Shown: piece by piece, positions 7,247-16,371 of the stretch
Numbering within the stretch: the first letter of the stretch is position 1
Layout of the letters: every line of letters begins with the position of its first letter
Assembly (NCBI RefSeq): GCF_030149425.1
Contig: NZ_JASBRQ010000035.1
Location: 1 to 41,181, forward strand
Reading direction: 5' to 3'
Length of the DNA: 41,181 bases
Source: Maricaulis sp.
Lineage (GTDB): Bacteria > Pseudomonadota > Alphaproteobacteria > Caulobacterales > Maricaulaceae
Program-made: the position numbers and the translations under genes
Notes under the pieces: generated by a model
Seen by the model: only the letters and a program-made list of their open reading frames with translations
Databases searched by the model: none
What the model was told of the DNA's origin: nothing

Positions 7247-10032
7247 GCCGCTTTCTCCTCTTGAGAAACTTCGTCCAGGGTTGCGATCAGGGCGCTGCGG
7301 TCAGATCGCGGCAGCACCGCGGTGAGACCTTCGGCCTGGGTGTCTTCCGGCCAGTCGGTCACGGCGATGGTCGGCAGATCCGGCCAATAGCCCTGAGCCC
7401 GGATCCGGTCGAGCGCAGCCGGGTCACCGACCAGCGCATCGAATTGGTCGTCCGCCTCGGCGATACGCTGCACTTCGTGCATGCCGCCGGCCGGAGTGAC
7501 GTCATAACCGGCAGCCGCCAGGAGCGGTGCGATCATGCGGCGGGTAAAGGCATCGGCATCGACCAGGAGCAGGCGACGACGGCGCTGCGAGCTACGACGC
7601 TGCACATCACCGGCACGCGACTGATCGAGATACCAGGCGATATCGACGACATCGGTCGCCTTGCCCTTGATGATGGCGGATCCGATAACGCCCTGGCGAT
7701 CAGAACCCATCTGCAGGTCGACGCGCTCTTCGACCACATCGACAATCTCGTCGACGGCCAGGCCAATCGAGGTGTGGTTCTCGGAGAAGACCAGGACCGG
7801 CTGGCGCTGCCCTTCGGCGCACTGCATCTGGGCCCCCATCGGCACGATCGGCATGAGGCGGCCACGATACTGGACCACATCACGGTCGTTGGTGCGTTCG
7901 ATGGTCGCCGGATCGAATTCTTCCAGGCGGGTAACCAGGGAGAGCGGAACCGCTTTCGGCTCCTCGCCGCCAGCGCGTACCAGCAGCAGTCTTTGAGTCT
8001 CTTGCACTTCGCTGACCTTGGTCGCTTCGGCCTCGGCCGTGGCTTCATCATCCATGGTGGAGATGATCTCACCGGCCAAACCGTTCGGATCGAGGATCAT
8101 GATGACCGAGCCGTCGCCCAGAATGGTGGCGCCGGAATAGGCCTGCACGCCGCGCAGGCTTTCCGAGAGCGGCTTGACCACGATCTCTTCGGTGTCGAGG
8201 ACATTGTCGACCACGAGGCCGACATTGCGTCCGCCGGCATCGAGAACGACGACGAAGGCGGCGGTTTCTTCCGTGTCGAGGCGGTCACCGACGCCGAGCA
8301 CTTCGTGCAGATCGACGATCGGCATCAGGCGATCACGCAGACGCATGACGCGGGCCTCGTTGAGGGTTTCGACAGAATGCTCGGACCCGGCACCGACGCG
8401 GACCAGCTCGCGAACCGCCAGTTGCGGGATCGCGAAACGCTGATCCTGGCAACCGATGATCAGGGCCGAGACAATGGCCAGGGTGAGCGGGATCTTGATC
8501 GAGAAATGCGTCCCGCGACCGGCATGGGAGGAGACGTCCACGACGCCGCCAATCTGCTCGATATTGGTACGCACTACGTCCATGCCGACACCGCGGCCGG
8601 ACAGGTTGGTGACTTTCGCTGCCGTGGAGAAGCCCGCTGCAAAGATGAAGCGGTGGATTTGCTGCTCGGTCAGGCGCGACACTTCTTCGGTCGTCGTCAG
8701 ACCCTTTTCGATCGCCTTCTCGGCAATCCGCTTGGTGTCGAGGCCTTTGCCGTCATCGGCAATGGAAATGATGATATGGCCGCCCTCATGATAGGCGGAG
8801 AGCTTGATCGTGCCCTTCTCCGGCTTTCCTGCCTGAACACGGTCAGCCGGCATTTCCAGGCCATGGTCGGCGGAGTTGCGGACCATGTGGGTGAGCGGAT
8901 CCTTGATCAGCTCGAGTACCTGGCGATCCAGCTCGGTCTCATTGCCGTCCATCACCAGCTCGATCTTCTTGCCGAGCTCGGTGGACACATCACGGACAAT
9001 CCGGGGCAGTTTGCGCCAAGCGTCGCCGATCGGCTGCATACGCGTCTTCATGACGCCGTCCTGCAGCTCGCCGGTGACAGCGGACAGACGCTGCAGCGGA
9101 CCTTTGATTTCGTCGTCTTCGATACCGCGAACGGTCTGCATTAGCTGGTTACGGGTCAGCACCAGCTCGGAGACCGTGGTCATCAGCGCTTCCAGCACGT
9201 CGACGCCAACGCGGACCGTCTGCTGCACGCGCGGACCACCTTCGCCTCCGGCAGCGGCATCATTGCCGGACAGTTCGGCCACAGCAGTCTGCAGCGCCTC
9301 TTCAGCGCTCATGTCTTCGGTGATGATATTCGGCGGGGCCATGCCCGGATCCGGCTCTGCCGAGGCGAAGGCGGCTTCCAGCTCAGCAGTGGAGACTTCA
9401 CCCGGGCGGATCTCGCGGCCCAGCTCCGGATCGAAATCGCCGACGCCCAGCGGCGCTGCGGTCTCGGCCACCGGCTCTTCGGCCGGAGCGTCCGGCTCAA
9501 CACCTTCAACTTCGGTATTCTGGAATGCTGCTTCCAGGTCAGCGAGGGACACTTCACCCGGGCGCAGTTCACGGCCCAGATCAACGTCAAAGCCCTCGGG
9601 AACTTCCGGCTCGGCCGGGGCTTCCGGTTCAGCAACAGCAGCCGGCTCCTGCGCAACGCCCATGGCGGCATCTTCCAGGCGCTTGATCAGCGGCTTGTCG
9701 TCACCGGCCGGCTCAACACCGGTATTTTCCAGCGCGTCCAGCAGAACCTTGATCTGGTCAATCGACTCAAGAACCAGGGTCACCATCGGCGGCGTCACCT
9801 TGAGCTCGCCATCGCGGAACTTGCCCAGCAGGGTCTCGCCGGCATGTGCGACCGCTTCCAGGCGCGGCAGGCCGAGGAAGCCGCACGTGCCTTTCACGGT
9901 GTGCAGAAGGCGGAAGATGTTGTCGAGGATGGCCCGGTCATCCGGGTTGTTCTCAAACCGCACCAGTTCGGAGTCGATGACGTCCAGGCTTTCTGCAGTC
10001 TCGGTCAGAAACTCGCTGATAAGATCATCCAT
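7243..10032 (-). CDS. cheA: Chemotaxis histidine kinase CheA with CheW-CheW-receiver tail
   Basis: CheA autophosphorylates on its HPt domain and donates phosphate to CheY and CheB. Domains by residue: HPt 1-105 with H44 in HTVKGT; an acidic Ala/Pro/Glu linker 106-270 with two copies of a 26-residue repeat (148-173 and 199-224) where the P2 CheY-binding domain normally lies; dimerization helices 272-340; ATPase 345-515 with RNSADHG and DDGKG; CheW-like domain 517-660; a second CheW-like domain about 680-805; and a receiver-like domain 819-925. In the last, D825/D827 and D870 could match the acidic site, but the lysine expected near 907 is missing. The start at 10032 (MDDLISEFL) matches the family; the frame is open to 10131. 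At 929 residues it is long for CheA. Confidence 0.93.
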   Translation of the reverse strand: MDDLISEFLTETAESLDVIDSELVRFENNPDDRAILDNIFRLLHTVKGTCGFLGLPRLEAVAHAGETLLGKFRDGELKVTPPMVTLVLESIDQIKVLLDALENTGVEPAGDDKPLIKRLEDAAMGVAQEPAAVAEPEAPAEPEVPEGFDVDLGRELRPGEVSLADLEAAFQNTEVEGVEPDAPAEEPVAETAAPLGVGDFDPELGREIRPGEVSTAELEAAFASAEPDPGMAPPNIITEDMSAEEALQTAVAELSGNDAAAGGEGGPRVQQTVRVGVDVLEALMTTVSELVLTRNQLMQTVRGIEDDEIKGPLQRLSAVTGELQDGVMKTRMQPIGDAWRKLPRIVRDVSTELGKKIELVMDGNETELDRQVLELIKDPLTHMVRNSADHGLEMPADRVQAGKPEKGTIKLSAYHEGGHIIISIADDGKGLDTKRIAEKAIEKGLTTTEEVSRLTEQQIHRFIFAAGFSTAAKVTNLSGRGVGMDVVRTNIEQIGGVVDVSSHAGRGTHFSIKIPLTLAIVSALIIGCQDQRFAIPQLAVRELVRVGAGSEHSVETLNEARVMRLRDRLMPIVDLHEVLGVGDRLDTEETAAFVVVLDAGGRNVGLVVDNVLDTEEIVVKPLSESLRGVQAYSGATILGDGSVIMILDPNGLAGEIISTMDDEATAEAEATKVSEVQETQRLLLVRAGGEEPKAVPLSLVTRLEEFDPATIERTNDRDVVQYRGRLMPIVPMGAQMQCAEGQRQPVLVFSENHTSIGLAVDEIVDVVEERVDLQMGSDRQGVIGSAIIKGKATDVVDIAWYLDQSRAGDVQRRSSQRRRRLLLVDADAFTRRMIAPLLAAAGYDVTPAGGMHEVQRIAEADDQFDALVGDPAALDRIRAQGYWPDLPTIAVTDWPEDTQAEGLTAVLPRSDRSALIATLDEVSQEEKAA

Positions 10033-10170
10033 GGCAGGTCCCGTCATTGTGGCGTGTGCACCCATTGGTGCGAAATCGGCCACGAACCTGACATGTGCTT
10101 GGTTAACGGACTGTTGGCTCAACGAAACCAAACAGCCCTCATTCAGTTATAGGATATGAGCTGGCCCGGA

Positions 10171-10842
10171 TTAGCCAATCATACCTTCCGGCGCATCAAC
10201 CAGGGCGGCGAATTCAACCCGCTCCTCATCGACCCGTCCGGACACGCGACCACCTGCAGTGCGCGCGATCAGACCGGTATAAAACGGCTGGATAGACCGG
10301 CCATCGAGGCCATTTTCCGGAATACCGCCATCCAGCGCCACACCGGCCGCTTCTTCCAGGCGCGCGCGCGGACCTTCAGAGACCACACGGATGCGGGCAT
10401 TGCCGCCATTATCGGTGGCCTCAATGGTCACCGTACCGCCGCGCGGGGCCGCATCGACGCCCATGATGGCGAGATTCAGCAACAGGCGGGCCGAGGTCTT
10501 TTCCAGTCCTGCCGCCTCGACCTTCCAGACGATTTGCGGCTTGACCGCCGAGAACATCGCCTCGGTCAGACGCTGCAGCTCGCGCGTATCAAGCATGGCC
10601 GGCGCTGAACCGCCGGCCCCGAAGGCCAGGCGTGCAAATTCCAGCTTGGCCTGGGCCTGGCGTGCACTTTCGCGCACCAGCTCCATCGCATCATCGTGCA
10701 TGTCAGAGGAGTCTTGATCATCAAGCACGCTGAGCGCTGCACCGAGCGCAGACACCGGGCTGACAAGATCGTGGCACAGGCGCGCGCAAAGCAGGGCGGC
10801 GAGTTGGTCGGAGGCCAGTTCGGCAGGAAGTTCAGCTGTCAT
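10171..10842 (-). CDS. chpT: Histidine phosphotransferase ChpT
   Basis: ChpT receives phosphate from the hybrid kinase CckA and passes it to CtrA and CpdR. The 223-residue protein has the ChpT signature around the phospho-accepting histidine, CARLCHDLVSPVSALG, with H24 followed by D25. A degenerate GHKL-like C-terminal half (LLLNLAIMGVDAAPRGG) does not bind ATP in studied homologues. The start at ATG 10842 begins MTAELPAEL; upstream extension to 10977 looks non-coding. No strong ribosome-binding site is visible. It is transcribed toward cheA across a 138-base gap. Its acceptor CtrA is encoded 6 kb away in this same window. Two GATTC sites lie upstream. Confidence 0.9.
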   Translation of the reverse strand: MTAELPAELASDQLAALLCARLCHDLVSPVSALGAALSVLDDQDSSDMHDDAMELVRESARQAQAKLEFARLAFGAGGSAPAMLDTRELQRLTEAMFSAVKPQIVWKVEAAGLEKTSARLLLNLAIMGVDAAPRGGTVTIEATDNGGNARIRVVSEGPRARLEEAAGVALDGGIPENGLDGRSIQPFYTGLIARTAGGRVSGRVDEERVEFAALVDAPEGMIG

Positions 10843-10858
10843 GGCGCTACCGATACAC

Positions 10859-10950
10859 GATTCTTCCCCGCAAGAGCGCGTTTTGACATCTGTGCAGCAA
10901 TTTCCAGCGTGGAAAGGACTTGGCAACCGGATCAGCACAGGACATGATTC
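10859..10950. promoter_or_regulatory. Two GANTC sites upstream of chpT
   Basis: GATTC occurs at 10859-10863 and 10946-10950, 17 and 104 bases upstream of the chpT ATG, in the divergent spacer shared with the M23 peptidase gene. These could be CcrM methylation sites tying chpT expression to replication passage. By composition about one such site would be expected here by chance, so this is a weak signal. Confidence 0.3.
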
Positions 10951-11097
10951 GGGACGGGTCGGGGGGCCGTCTTGCACGGTAACGCACTGGCAATGCGAAA
11001 CGGTGCGGTACTTGCTAGAGCCAGCGTGTCTGCTTAATGCAAGCGATTGCCGAAACAGACGTGTCCGAATGTGACCGACCGGAGTATCGACAAAGCG

Positions 11098-12630
11098 ATG
11101 TCAGGATTTGATGTAACCCGAGCCGACAAGCACCGCGCCCGCGGCGTTGTCGCCTTCGCCAGTCTGAGCCTGTCCACGGCGCTGCTCTTTGCGCTGCTGT
11201 CGACGCAAAACAGTTCCAGCGAAGCTGCCAGCCTGGACACGTCAGAACCGATTATCGCCACCGCCGCCCTCGCTGCCAGTGAAGCCGCAACGGCCAGCGG
11301 CACCGAACTGGAAAGCGCCCTGACCGCAGAGGCTGCACCGTCCGAGCCCGTCCTGGAACGCTCAACAGCACCCGCCGCCAGCGCGCTTTATAATCAACAC
11401 TTCGTCTATGCCGCCGTCGCCGACGCCGCCGCCCTCGACGCCGCCGCTTTCCGCGATTGCTCCAGCTGTGCCACCATCATCCAGGTTGAGCGCCGTGTGC
11501 CCCGCGGCGGCACGCTGGCCGGCGTGCTCGAAGATGCCGGTATCGGCAATGTCGAAGCCGCGCGCGCCATTGCTGCGCTTGGTAATGTCTTCAACCTGCG
11601 CCAGCTTCGCGCCGGTCAGAGCATCAATCTTTATCTGGAGACACGCCCGGAAGAGAGCCGCGACGTGGCCCTCAACGGCCTCTCCTTCCGCCCCGATGTC
11701 GATCGCGCCATCACCGTCGCACGGACCTTCGGTGATGAATTCCGCGCCCGCGAGACCATTGCCGAGTTCGAGGTCGAGATGGCCCGCGCCAGCGGTACGA
11801 TCTCGCAATCCCTCTATGTCGACGCGCTCGATGCGGGCGCCACAGACCGTGTCGTGGTCGAACTGGCAGGCGTGCTGGCCTATGCCATCGATTTCCAGCG
11901 CTCGATCCGCGCCGGCGATGAGTTCGATATCCTGTTCGAACGCCATATCGATGATGAAGGCAATACGGCCCGCACCGGCGATATTCTCTATGCCCGCTAT
12001 GCCGGCCGCGGCGAGCCCAAGGAATTCTTCCGCTATGAAACGGAAGACGGCATTATCGGCTATTATTCCGGCGATGGCGCCAGCGCCCAGCGCCTTCTGA
12101 TGCTGACCCCGATCAATGGCGCGCGCCTGTCTTCGCATTTCGGCCGGCGCCGCCACCCGATCCTGGGCTATACCCGCAATCATAACGGCACCGATTTCGC
12201 CGCTCCGACCGGCACACCGATCTTCGCCGCCGGTAATGGCGTCGTCCTGCGTGCCAACCGTTTCGGCAGTTTCGGCAATTATATCCGCCTGCGTCATGCC
12301 AATGGCTATGAGACGGCCTATGCCCACCTGAACGGCTTTGCCCGCGGCATCCGCTCCGGCACGCGTGTGACCCAGGGCCAGGTGATCGGTTATGTCGGCA
12401 CCACTGGCCGCTCCACCGGCCCGCACCTGCATTATGAAGTCCACCATAATGGCCGCCCGGTGAACCCGATGACGCTGGACCTGCCGACCGGCCGCCAGCT
12501 CAATGCCGACGAGATCCCGCTGTTTGAAGCGGAACGCGACCGTATCCTGGCGATCCGCGACGGCGCCGTCGACGCCCGCTCGGGCGAGGCCCCGATCATG
12601 GCCGACGCGTCCAACGGCGGCGCGCAGTAG
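11098..12630 (+). CDS. M23 family (LytM-type) peptidoglycan endopeptidase, MepM-like
   Basis: It probably cleaves peptide cross-links of the cell wall in the periplasm. There is one N-terminal membrane segment at about residues 17-37, so it is anchored with the bulk outside. A LysM/OapA-like region follows (about 120-190, VPRGGTLAGVLEDAGI...LRAGQSINL), as in MepM. The C-terminal M23 domain is complete: H362 and D366 (HNGTD), then H443 and H445 (HLHYE), plus AYAHLNG for the other catalytic histidine. The start is the ATG at 11098, with GGAG 13 bases upstream, which is distant; an in-frame ATG at 11047 is the alternative. It is divergent from chpT and not obviously in an operon. Confidence 0.88.
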   Translation: MSGFDVTRADKHRARGVVAFASLSLSTALLFALLSTQNSSSEAASLDTSEPIIATAALAASEAATASGTELESALTAEAAPSEPVLERSTAPAASALYNQHFVYAAVADAAALDAAAFRDCSSCATIIQVERRVPRGGTLAGVLEDAGIGNVEAARAIAALGNVFNLRQLRAGQSINLYLETRPEESRDVALNGLSFRPDVDRAITVARTFGDEFRARETIAEFEVEMARASGTISQSLYVDALDAGATDRVVVELAGVLAYAIDFQRSIRAGDEFDILFERHIDDEGNTARTGDILYARYAGRGEPKEFFRYETEDGIIGYYSGDGASAQRLLMLTPINGARLSSHFGRRRHPILGYTRNHNGTDFAAPTGTPIFAAGNGVVLRANRFGSFGNYIRLRHANGYETAYAHLNGFARGIRSGTRVTQGQVIGYVGTTGRSTGPHLHYEVHHNGRPVNPMTLDLPTGRQLNADEIPLFEAERDRILAIRDGAVDARSGEAPIMADASNGGAQ

Positions 12631-13059
12631 TCACTGACACAAGTCCGGCACCGCCGTTCCGTACCTGGCCCAAGCACCAACCCTACGCATACCGCCGGGC
12701 TCCTCCGCGGCGGGGGAGCTGCGCTTCAGACCTCAGGGCTCAAGGTCTGAGGGGGGAAGGGCAAGGTATAGCGCTTGCCCTCACGTCCCCCCTCCGCCCC
12801 TTCGGGACACCTCCCCCGCCCGCGGGGGAGGCCGGCATTCCTTATCCTTCACCGACGCACAAAGCGCACCATTGATCTTTCCCGCGCTGATCCCTAAATA
12901 GACGCCCGGCCCCGGACTGCCTGCCGCTCGCGCGCCTTTTGGCGATGGTGAAAGCCCGGAGATACATCCTTCTCTCATCGCGACAGCGACATGCGGAGAT
13001 GATGGCAAGGCGAGCCCCGTCACGAAGACCTGCATGCCCTGTAACGCATGAGGAAGACG
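12631..13059. other. Long spacer with palindromes
   Basis: This 429-base gap has no convincing gene on either strand. Its first half holds several GC-rich inverted repeats described separately. From about 12840 to 13040 I see nothing recognisable. The promoter of the small downstream gene must lie here. Confidence 0.6.
12691..12833. repeat. REP-like cluster of GC-rich palindromes
   Basis: Three inverted repeats lie in series: CAGACCT (12727-12733) with AGGTCTG (12743-12749); GGGCAAG (12759-12765) with CTTGCCC (12774-12780); and CCTCCCCCGC with GCGGGGGAGG (12810-12831, 2-base centre). An imperfect copy of the last, CTCCGCGGCGGGGGAG, lies at 12703-12718. Runs of GGGGGG (12749-12756) and CCCCCC (12787-12792) could pair across the block. 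This looks like an intergenic repetitive palindromic element of the kind scattered in Caulobacterales genomes. It could also act as a terminator for the M23 gene, though no T-tract follows. Confidence 0.6.
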
Positions 13060-13494
13060 ATGTCTGAAACCCTTACCCTGCCCGATCGTGCCACGGCGAA
13101 AGCCCTGGCCAAGCGCTTGCGCCAATCCCTCGTCGCCGAGGGCAATTTCGTCAGCCATGGCGAAGCCCTCGAACTGACGGCGAAACAGTTTGGCTATCGC
13201 GACTGGAATACGCTCAGCGCCAGGCTCGACCATACCGTTCCGCGCCCGCTCAGCGTCGGCGGCCGTGTCACCGGTCATTATCTCGGCCACGCTTTCACCG
13301 GCACCCTGCTGGGTCTGCAGGTGATGAAAGGCGAGCGGCGCCAGGTTGTGATCGAATTCGATCAACCGATCGATGTGGTCGCCTCCGAGCACTTCTCCTC
13401 CCACCGCCGCCGGGTCTCCGGCGTGCTGGAACGCAATGGCGCCAGCTGGGACAAGACCAGTGACGGTCAACCCGTGCTCGAGCTGGATCTGTAA
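13060..13494 (+). CDS. Small glyoxalase-related hypothetical protein
   Basis: The protein is 144 residues. The N-terminal segment (AKALAKRLRQSLVAEG, then HGEALELTAKQFGYRDWNTL, residues about 12-53) resembles a short conserved helical segment found in proteins labelled glyoxalase-related in proteobacteria. The C-terminal half is beta-rich, with no metal-binding set that I can recognise. It is predicted to be soluble. GAGGAAG precedes the ATG at 13060; the ATG at 13048 overlaps that site and is less likely. A strong terminator follows immediately, so it is a single-gene unit. The function is unknown. Confidence 0.75.
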   Translation: MSETLTLPDRATAKALAKRLRQSLVAEGNFVSHGEALELTAKQFGYRDWNTLSARLDHTVPRPLSVGGRVTGHYLGHAFTGTLLGLQVMKGERRQVVIEFDQPIDVVASEHFSSHRRRVSGVLERNGASWDKTSDGQPVLELDL

Positions 13495-13498
13495 CAAG

Positions 13499-13530
13499 AA
13501 AGGGGCCGGTCTTAACTGGCCCCTTTTTTA
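13499..13530. terminator. Bidirectional terminator between the small gene and clpB
   Basis: A 12-base stem with one wobble pair: AAAGGGGCC plus GGT pairs with ACT plus GGCCCCTTT around CTTA. It is flanked by A-rich and T-rich sequence on both sides (TTTTTT at 13523-13529). It serves the plus-strand gene ending at 13494 and the convergent clpB ending at 13551. Confidence 0.9.
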
Positions 13531-13550
13531 TCTGGCAAGGCTCAAGAGCC

Positions 13551-16157
13551 TCAATTCACCACCGCGCTCTCCGGCACTTTCTCACCGACGGCGAGGCCGT
13601 TGATGACCAGCACGCCGGCTTCAGCGGTGACGCGGATTTCATCGCCATCCTTGATCGAACCTTCCAGCAGCAGACGGGCCAGCGGATCCTGGACCTCTTT
13701 CTGGATCACGCGCTTCAAGGGCCGCGCACCATAGGCCGGGTCGAAGCCCTTGGTGGCGAGCCAGTCGCGGGCGGCCTGGTCGAGCTCGATCGTCATGCGG
13801 CGGTCTTCCAACAGGCCGGCCAGACGGCCGAGCTGGATGTCGACAATCGCGCCCATATGCTCCGGCTTGAGCTTGGAGAAGAGAATGGTCTCATCGATCC
13901 GGTTGAGGAATTCCGGCCGGAAGTGACCGCGCACCACGGCCATCACCCCGTCACGGGCCTCATTGACGTCCTCAACCAGCTGCAAATGCTCGGAACCGAG
14001 ATTGGAGGTCATGATGATGATCGTATTGCGGAAATCGACTGTGCGCCCCTGCCCGTCAGTGAGACGGCCATCATCGAGCACCTGCAGGAGCACGTTGAAG
14101 ACATCGGCATGGGCTTTCTCGACCTCGTCGAGCAGCACGACCTGGTAGGGCCGGCGGCGTACCGCTTCGGTCAGCGCCCCGCCCTCTTCATAACCGACAT
14201 AGCCCGGAGGCGCGCCGATCATGCGGGCGACGGAGTGTTTCTCCATATATTCCGACATATCCAGCCGGCTCACCGCCGTCTCGTCATCGAACAGGAATTC
14301 CGCCAGCGCCTTGGTCAGCTCGGTCTTGCCGACCCCGGTGGGCCCGAGGAAGAGGAAAGAGCCGATTGGGCGATTGGGGTCTTTCAGGCCGGCACGCGCC
14401 CGGCGCACAGCGTCGGAGACGGCGACCAGCGCTTCGCCTTGCCCGACAACACGGCCGCGCAACGCCTCTTCCATGCGCAGGAGTTTTTCGCGTTCACCCT
14501 CGAGCATTTTATCGACCGGAACCCCGGTCCAGCGCGAAACAACATGGGCGATCTGCTCCTCGTCGACGACTTCCTGCACCATTGAGCCAGCATCGCCCTG
14601 GCTTTCCGCTTCCACCAGCTTGCGCTCGAGTTCCGGGAGCTGGCCGTATTTCAACTCGGAGGCCCGGGCGAGATCGCCGCGGCGTTCCGCGTCGAGCAAT
14701 TCCTGACGCACACGGTCGAGGCTTTCCTTGATCGTGGTGGCCGAGGCCAGCTTGTCCTTCTCGGCACGCCAGGCCGCGGTCAGCTCGGCGGAACGGCTTT
14801 CCAGCTCGGCAATTTCCTTGCCGAGATTGTCCAGCCGCTCTTTCGAGGCGTCATCGCTTTCCTTCTTCAGCGCTTCCGCCTCGATCTTGAGCTGGATGGC
14901 GCGGCGATCGATCTCGTCGAGTTCTTCCGGCTTGCTGTCGACCTGCATGCGCAGACGCGAAGCGGCCTCGTCCATCAGGTCGATGGCCTTGTCCGGTAAG
15001 AAACGGTCGGTGATGTAGCGGTTGGACAGGTTGGCCGCCGAGACGATGGCGCTGTCGGCGATGCGCACCCCGTGGTGCACCTCATACTTTTCCTTCAGAC
15101 CGCGCAGGATGGAGACCGTGTCCTCAATGGTCGGCTCTTCCACCATGACCGGCTGGAAGCGACGGGCCAGGGCCGCGTCTTTTTCGACATGCTTGCGGTA
15201 CTCATCCAGCGTGGTGGCGCCGACACAGTGCAGCTCACCGCGCGCCAGGGCCGGCTTCAAGAGATTGGAGGCATCCATGGCGCCATCGGTCTTGCCGGCG
15301 CCGACCAGGGTATGCATCTCGTCGATGAAGAGGATGATCTCGCCATTGGCGCTCTCGACCTCGCCGAGCACGGCCTTGAGGCGCTCCTCGAACTCGCCGC
15401 GATATTTCGCACCGGCGATCAGCGCGCCCATATCAAGTGCAAGCAGGCGCTTGTCCTTAAGGCTTTCAGGCACATCGCCATTGACGATGCGCAAGGCCAG
15501 ACCTTCGGCGATGGCGGTCTTGCCGACGCCCGGTTCACCGATCAGGACCGGGTTATTCTTGGTCCGGCGCGAGAGCACCTGGATGGCGCGGCGGATCTCC
15601 TCATCACGGCCAATAACCGGATCGAGCTTGCCCTCACGCGCCACCTCGGTGAGGTCGCGGGCATATTTCTTCAGCGCCTCATAACTGTCTTCCGCCGACT
15701 GGCTGTCAGCCGTGCGTCCGGCGCGCAGATCATTGACGGCGGAGTTCAGCGCCTGGGGCGTCACGCCGGAGGCTTTGAGCGCATCAAAGGCCTTGTTGTC
15801 AGGGGTGAGGCTGAGGCCCTGCAATATGCGTTCGGCGGAGACGAATTGATCGCCCGCTTTCTTGGCCGCGTCTTCAGCGGCCTGGAATACACGGGCGGTG
15901 GCCGGAGCGAGATAGAGCTTGCCCTCGCCGCCCTCGACCTTGGGCAGGGCAGCCAGCGCCTGGTCCACGGCATCGCTGACCTGGCGGATACGCCCGCCAG
16001 CGGCCTGGATCAGATTGCTGGCCAGGCCGGTTTCATCATCCAGGAGCGCCCTGAGAATATGTTCGGGTGCGAATTGCTGATGGCTCGACTTCAGCGCCAG
16101 CCCCTGGGCCGCTTGCACAATCGTGCGGGCGCGGTCGGTATAGGTCTCAAAATCCAT
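13551..16157 (-). CDS. clpB: ATP-dependent disaggregase ClpB
   Basis: ClpB is the Hsp100 hexamer that extracts polypeptides from aggregates together with DnaK. The 868-residue protein has two Clp N repeats (1-145), a first AAA+ module with Walker A GEPGVGKT at 207-214, a long coiled-coil middle domain (about 405-530, the feature that separates ClpB from ClpA/ClpC), and a second AAA+ module with GPTGVGKT and TSNLGS. There is no ClpP-binding IGF loop that I can see. GGGAGA precedes the ATG. It follows prfA-prmC-DUF4167 on the same strand but with its own 214-base upstream region containing a terminator. No convincing heat-shock promoter could be picked out. Confidence 0.97.
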   Translation of the reverse strand: MDFETYTDRARTIVQAAQGLALKSSHQQFAPEHILRALLDDETGLASNLIQAAGGRIRQVSDAVDQALAALPKVEGGEGKLYLAPATARVFQAAEDAAKKAGDQFVSAERILQGLSLTPDNKAFDALKASGVTPQALNSAVNDLRAGRTADSQSAEDSYEALKKYARDLTEVAREGKLDPVIGRDEEIRRAIQVLSRRTKNNPVLIGEPGVGKTAIAEGLALRIVNGDVPESLKDKRLLALDMGALIAGAKYRGEFEERLKAVLGEVESANGEIILFIDEMHTLVGAGKTDGAMDASNLLKPALARGELHCVGATTLDEYRKHVEKDAALARRFQPVMVEEPTIEDTVSILRGLKEKYEVHHGVRIADSAIVSAANLSNRYITDRFLPDKAIDLMDEAASRLRMQVDSKPEELDEIDRRAIQLKIEAEALKKESDDASKERLDNLGKEIAELESRSAELTAAWRAEKDKLASATTIKESLDRVRQELLDAERRGDLARASELKYGQLPELERKLVEAESQGDAGSMVQEVVDEEQIAHVVSRWTGVPVDKMLEGEREKLLRMEEALRGRVVGQGEALVAVSDAVRRARAGLKDPNRPIGSFLFLGPTGVGKTELTKALAEFLFDDETAVSRLDMSEYMEKHSVARMIGAPPGYVGYEEGGALTEAVRRRPYQVVLLDEVEKAHADVFNVLLQVLDDGRLTDGQGRTVDFRNTIIIMTSNLGSEHLQLVEDVNEARDGVMAVVRGHFRPEFLNRIDETILFSKLKPEHMGAIVDIQLGRLAGLLEDRRMTIELDQAARDWLATKGFDPAYGARPLKRVIQKEVQDPLARLLLEGSIKDGDEIRVTAEAGVLVINGLAVGEKVPESAVVN

Positions 16158-16314
16158 ATCGATCTCCCATTAATGGCGAGACTTGAGCGACTTACCGCCT
16201 TGATCAAGCACGGTGCGCCGCCTTCATGAGCCATGTAGGTGTGGCGAAGAGGCCACACAAGGGGCCGGGGAAAGCAAATTCCGCGACAATTTCGCACCCT
16301 GCCTTGCAGGCATG

Positions 16315-16345
16315 AAAAAACCCGCATGGTGACTACCACGCGGGT
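16315..16345 (-). terminator. Terminator of the prfA-prmC-DUF4167 unit
   Basis: An 11-base stem with one mismatch (ACCCGCATGGT at 16320-16330 with ACCACGCGGGT at 16335-16345, loop GACT). On the minus strand it is followed by six T. It lies 26 bases after the DUF4167 gene, so clpB needs its own promoter. Confidence 0.85.
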
Positions 16346-16371
16346 CTTTCAATTTACCTGCCAGTTTGGGC

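Noticed and set aside
7261..9144. A 627-codon open frame antisense to cheA
   Set aside because: Every cheA domain is intact on the other strand. The long frame follows from third-position GC bias. No motif and no ribosome-binding site supports it.
10101..10106. TTAACC half site upstream of cheA as a CtrA box
   Set aside because: Only one half is present, with no second TTAA at six or seven bases. A single half site is not enough to claim binding.
11362..12447. A 361-codon open frame antisense to the M23 peptidase gene
   Set aside because: The M23 gene has complete catalytic motifs; this frame is low-complexity Ala/Gly/Ile and has no recognisable domain.
16158..16260. A sigma-32-type heat-shock promoter upstream of clpB
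   Set aside because: CTTGAT and CCATTA are present on the minus strand but about 26 bases apart, too far for a sigma-32 promoter.
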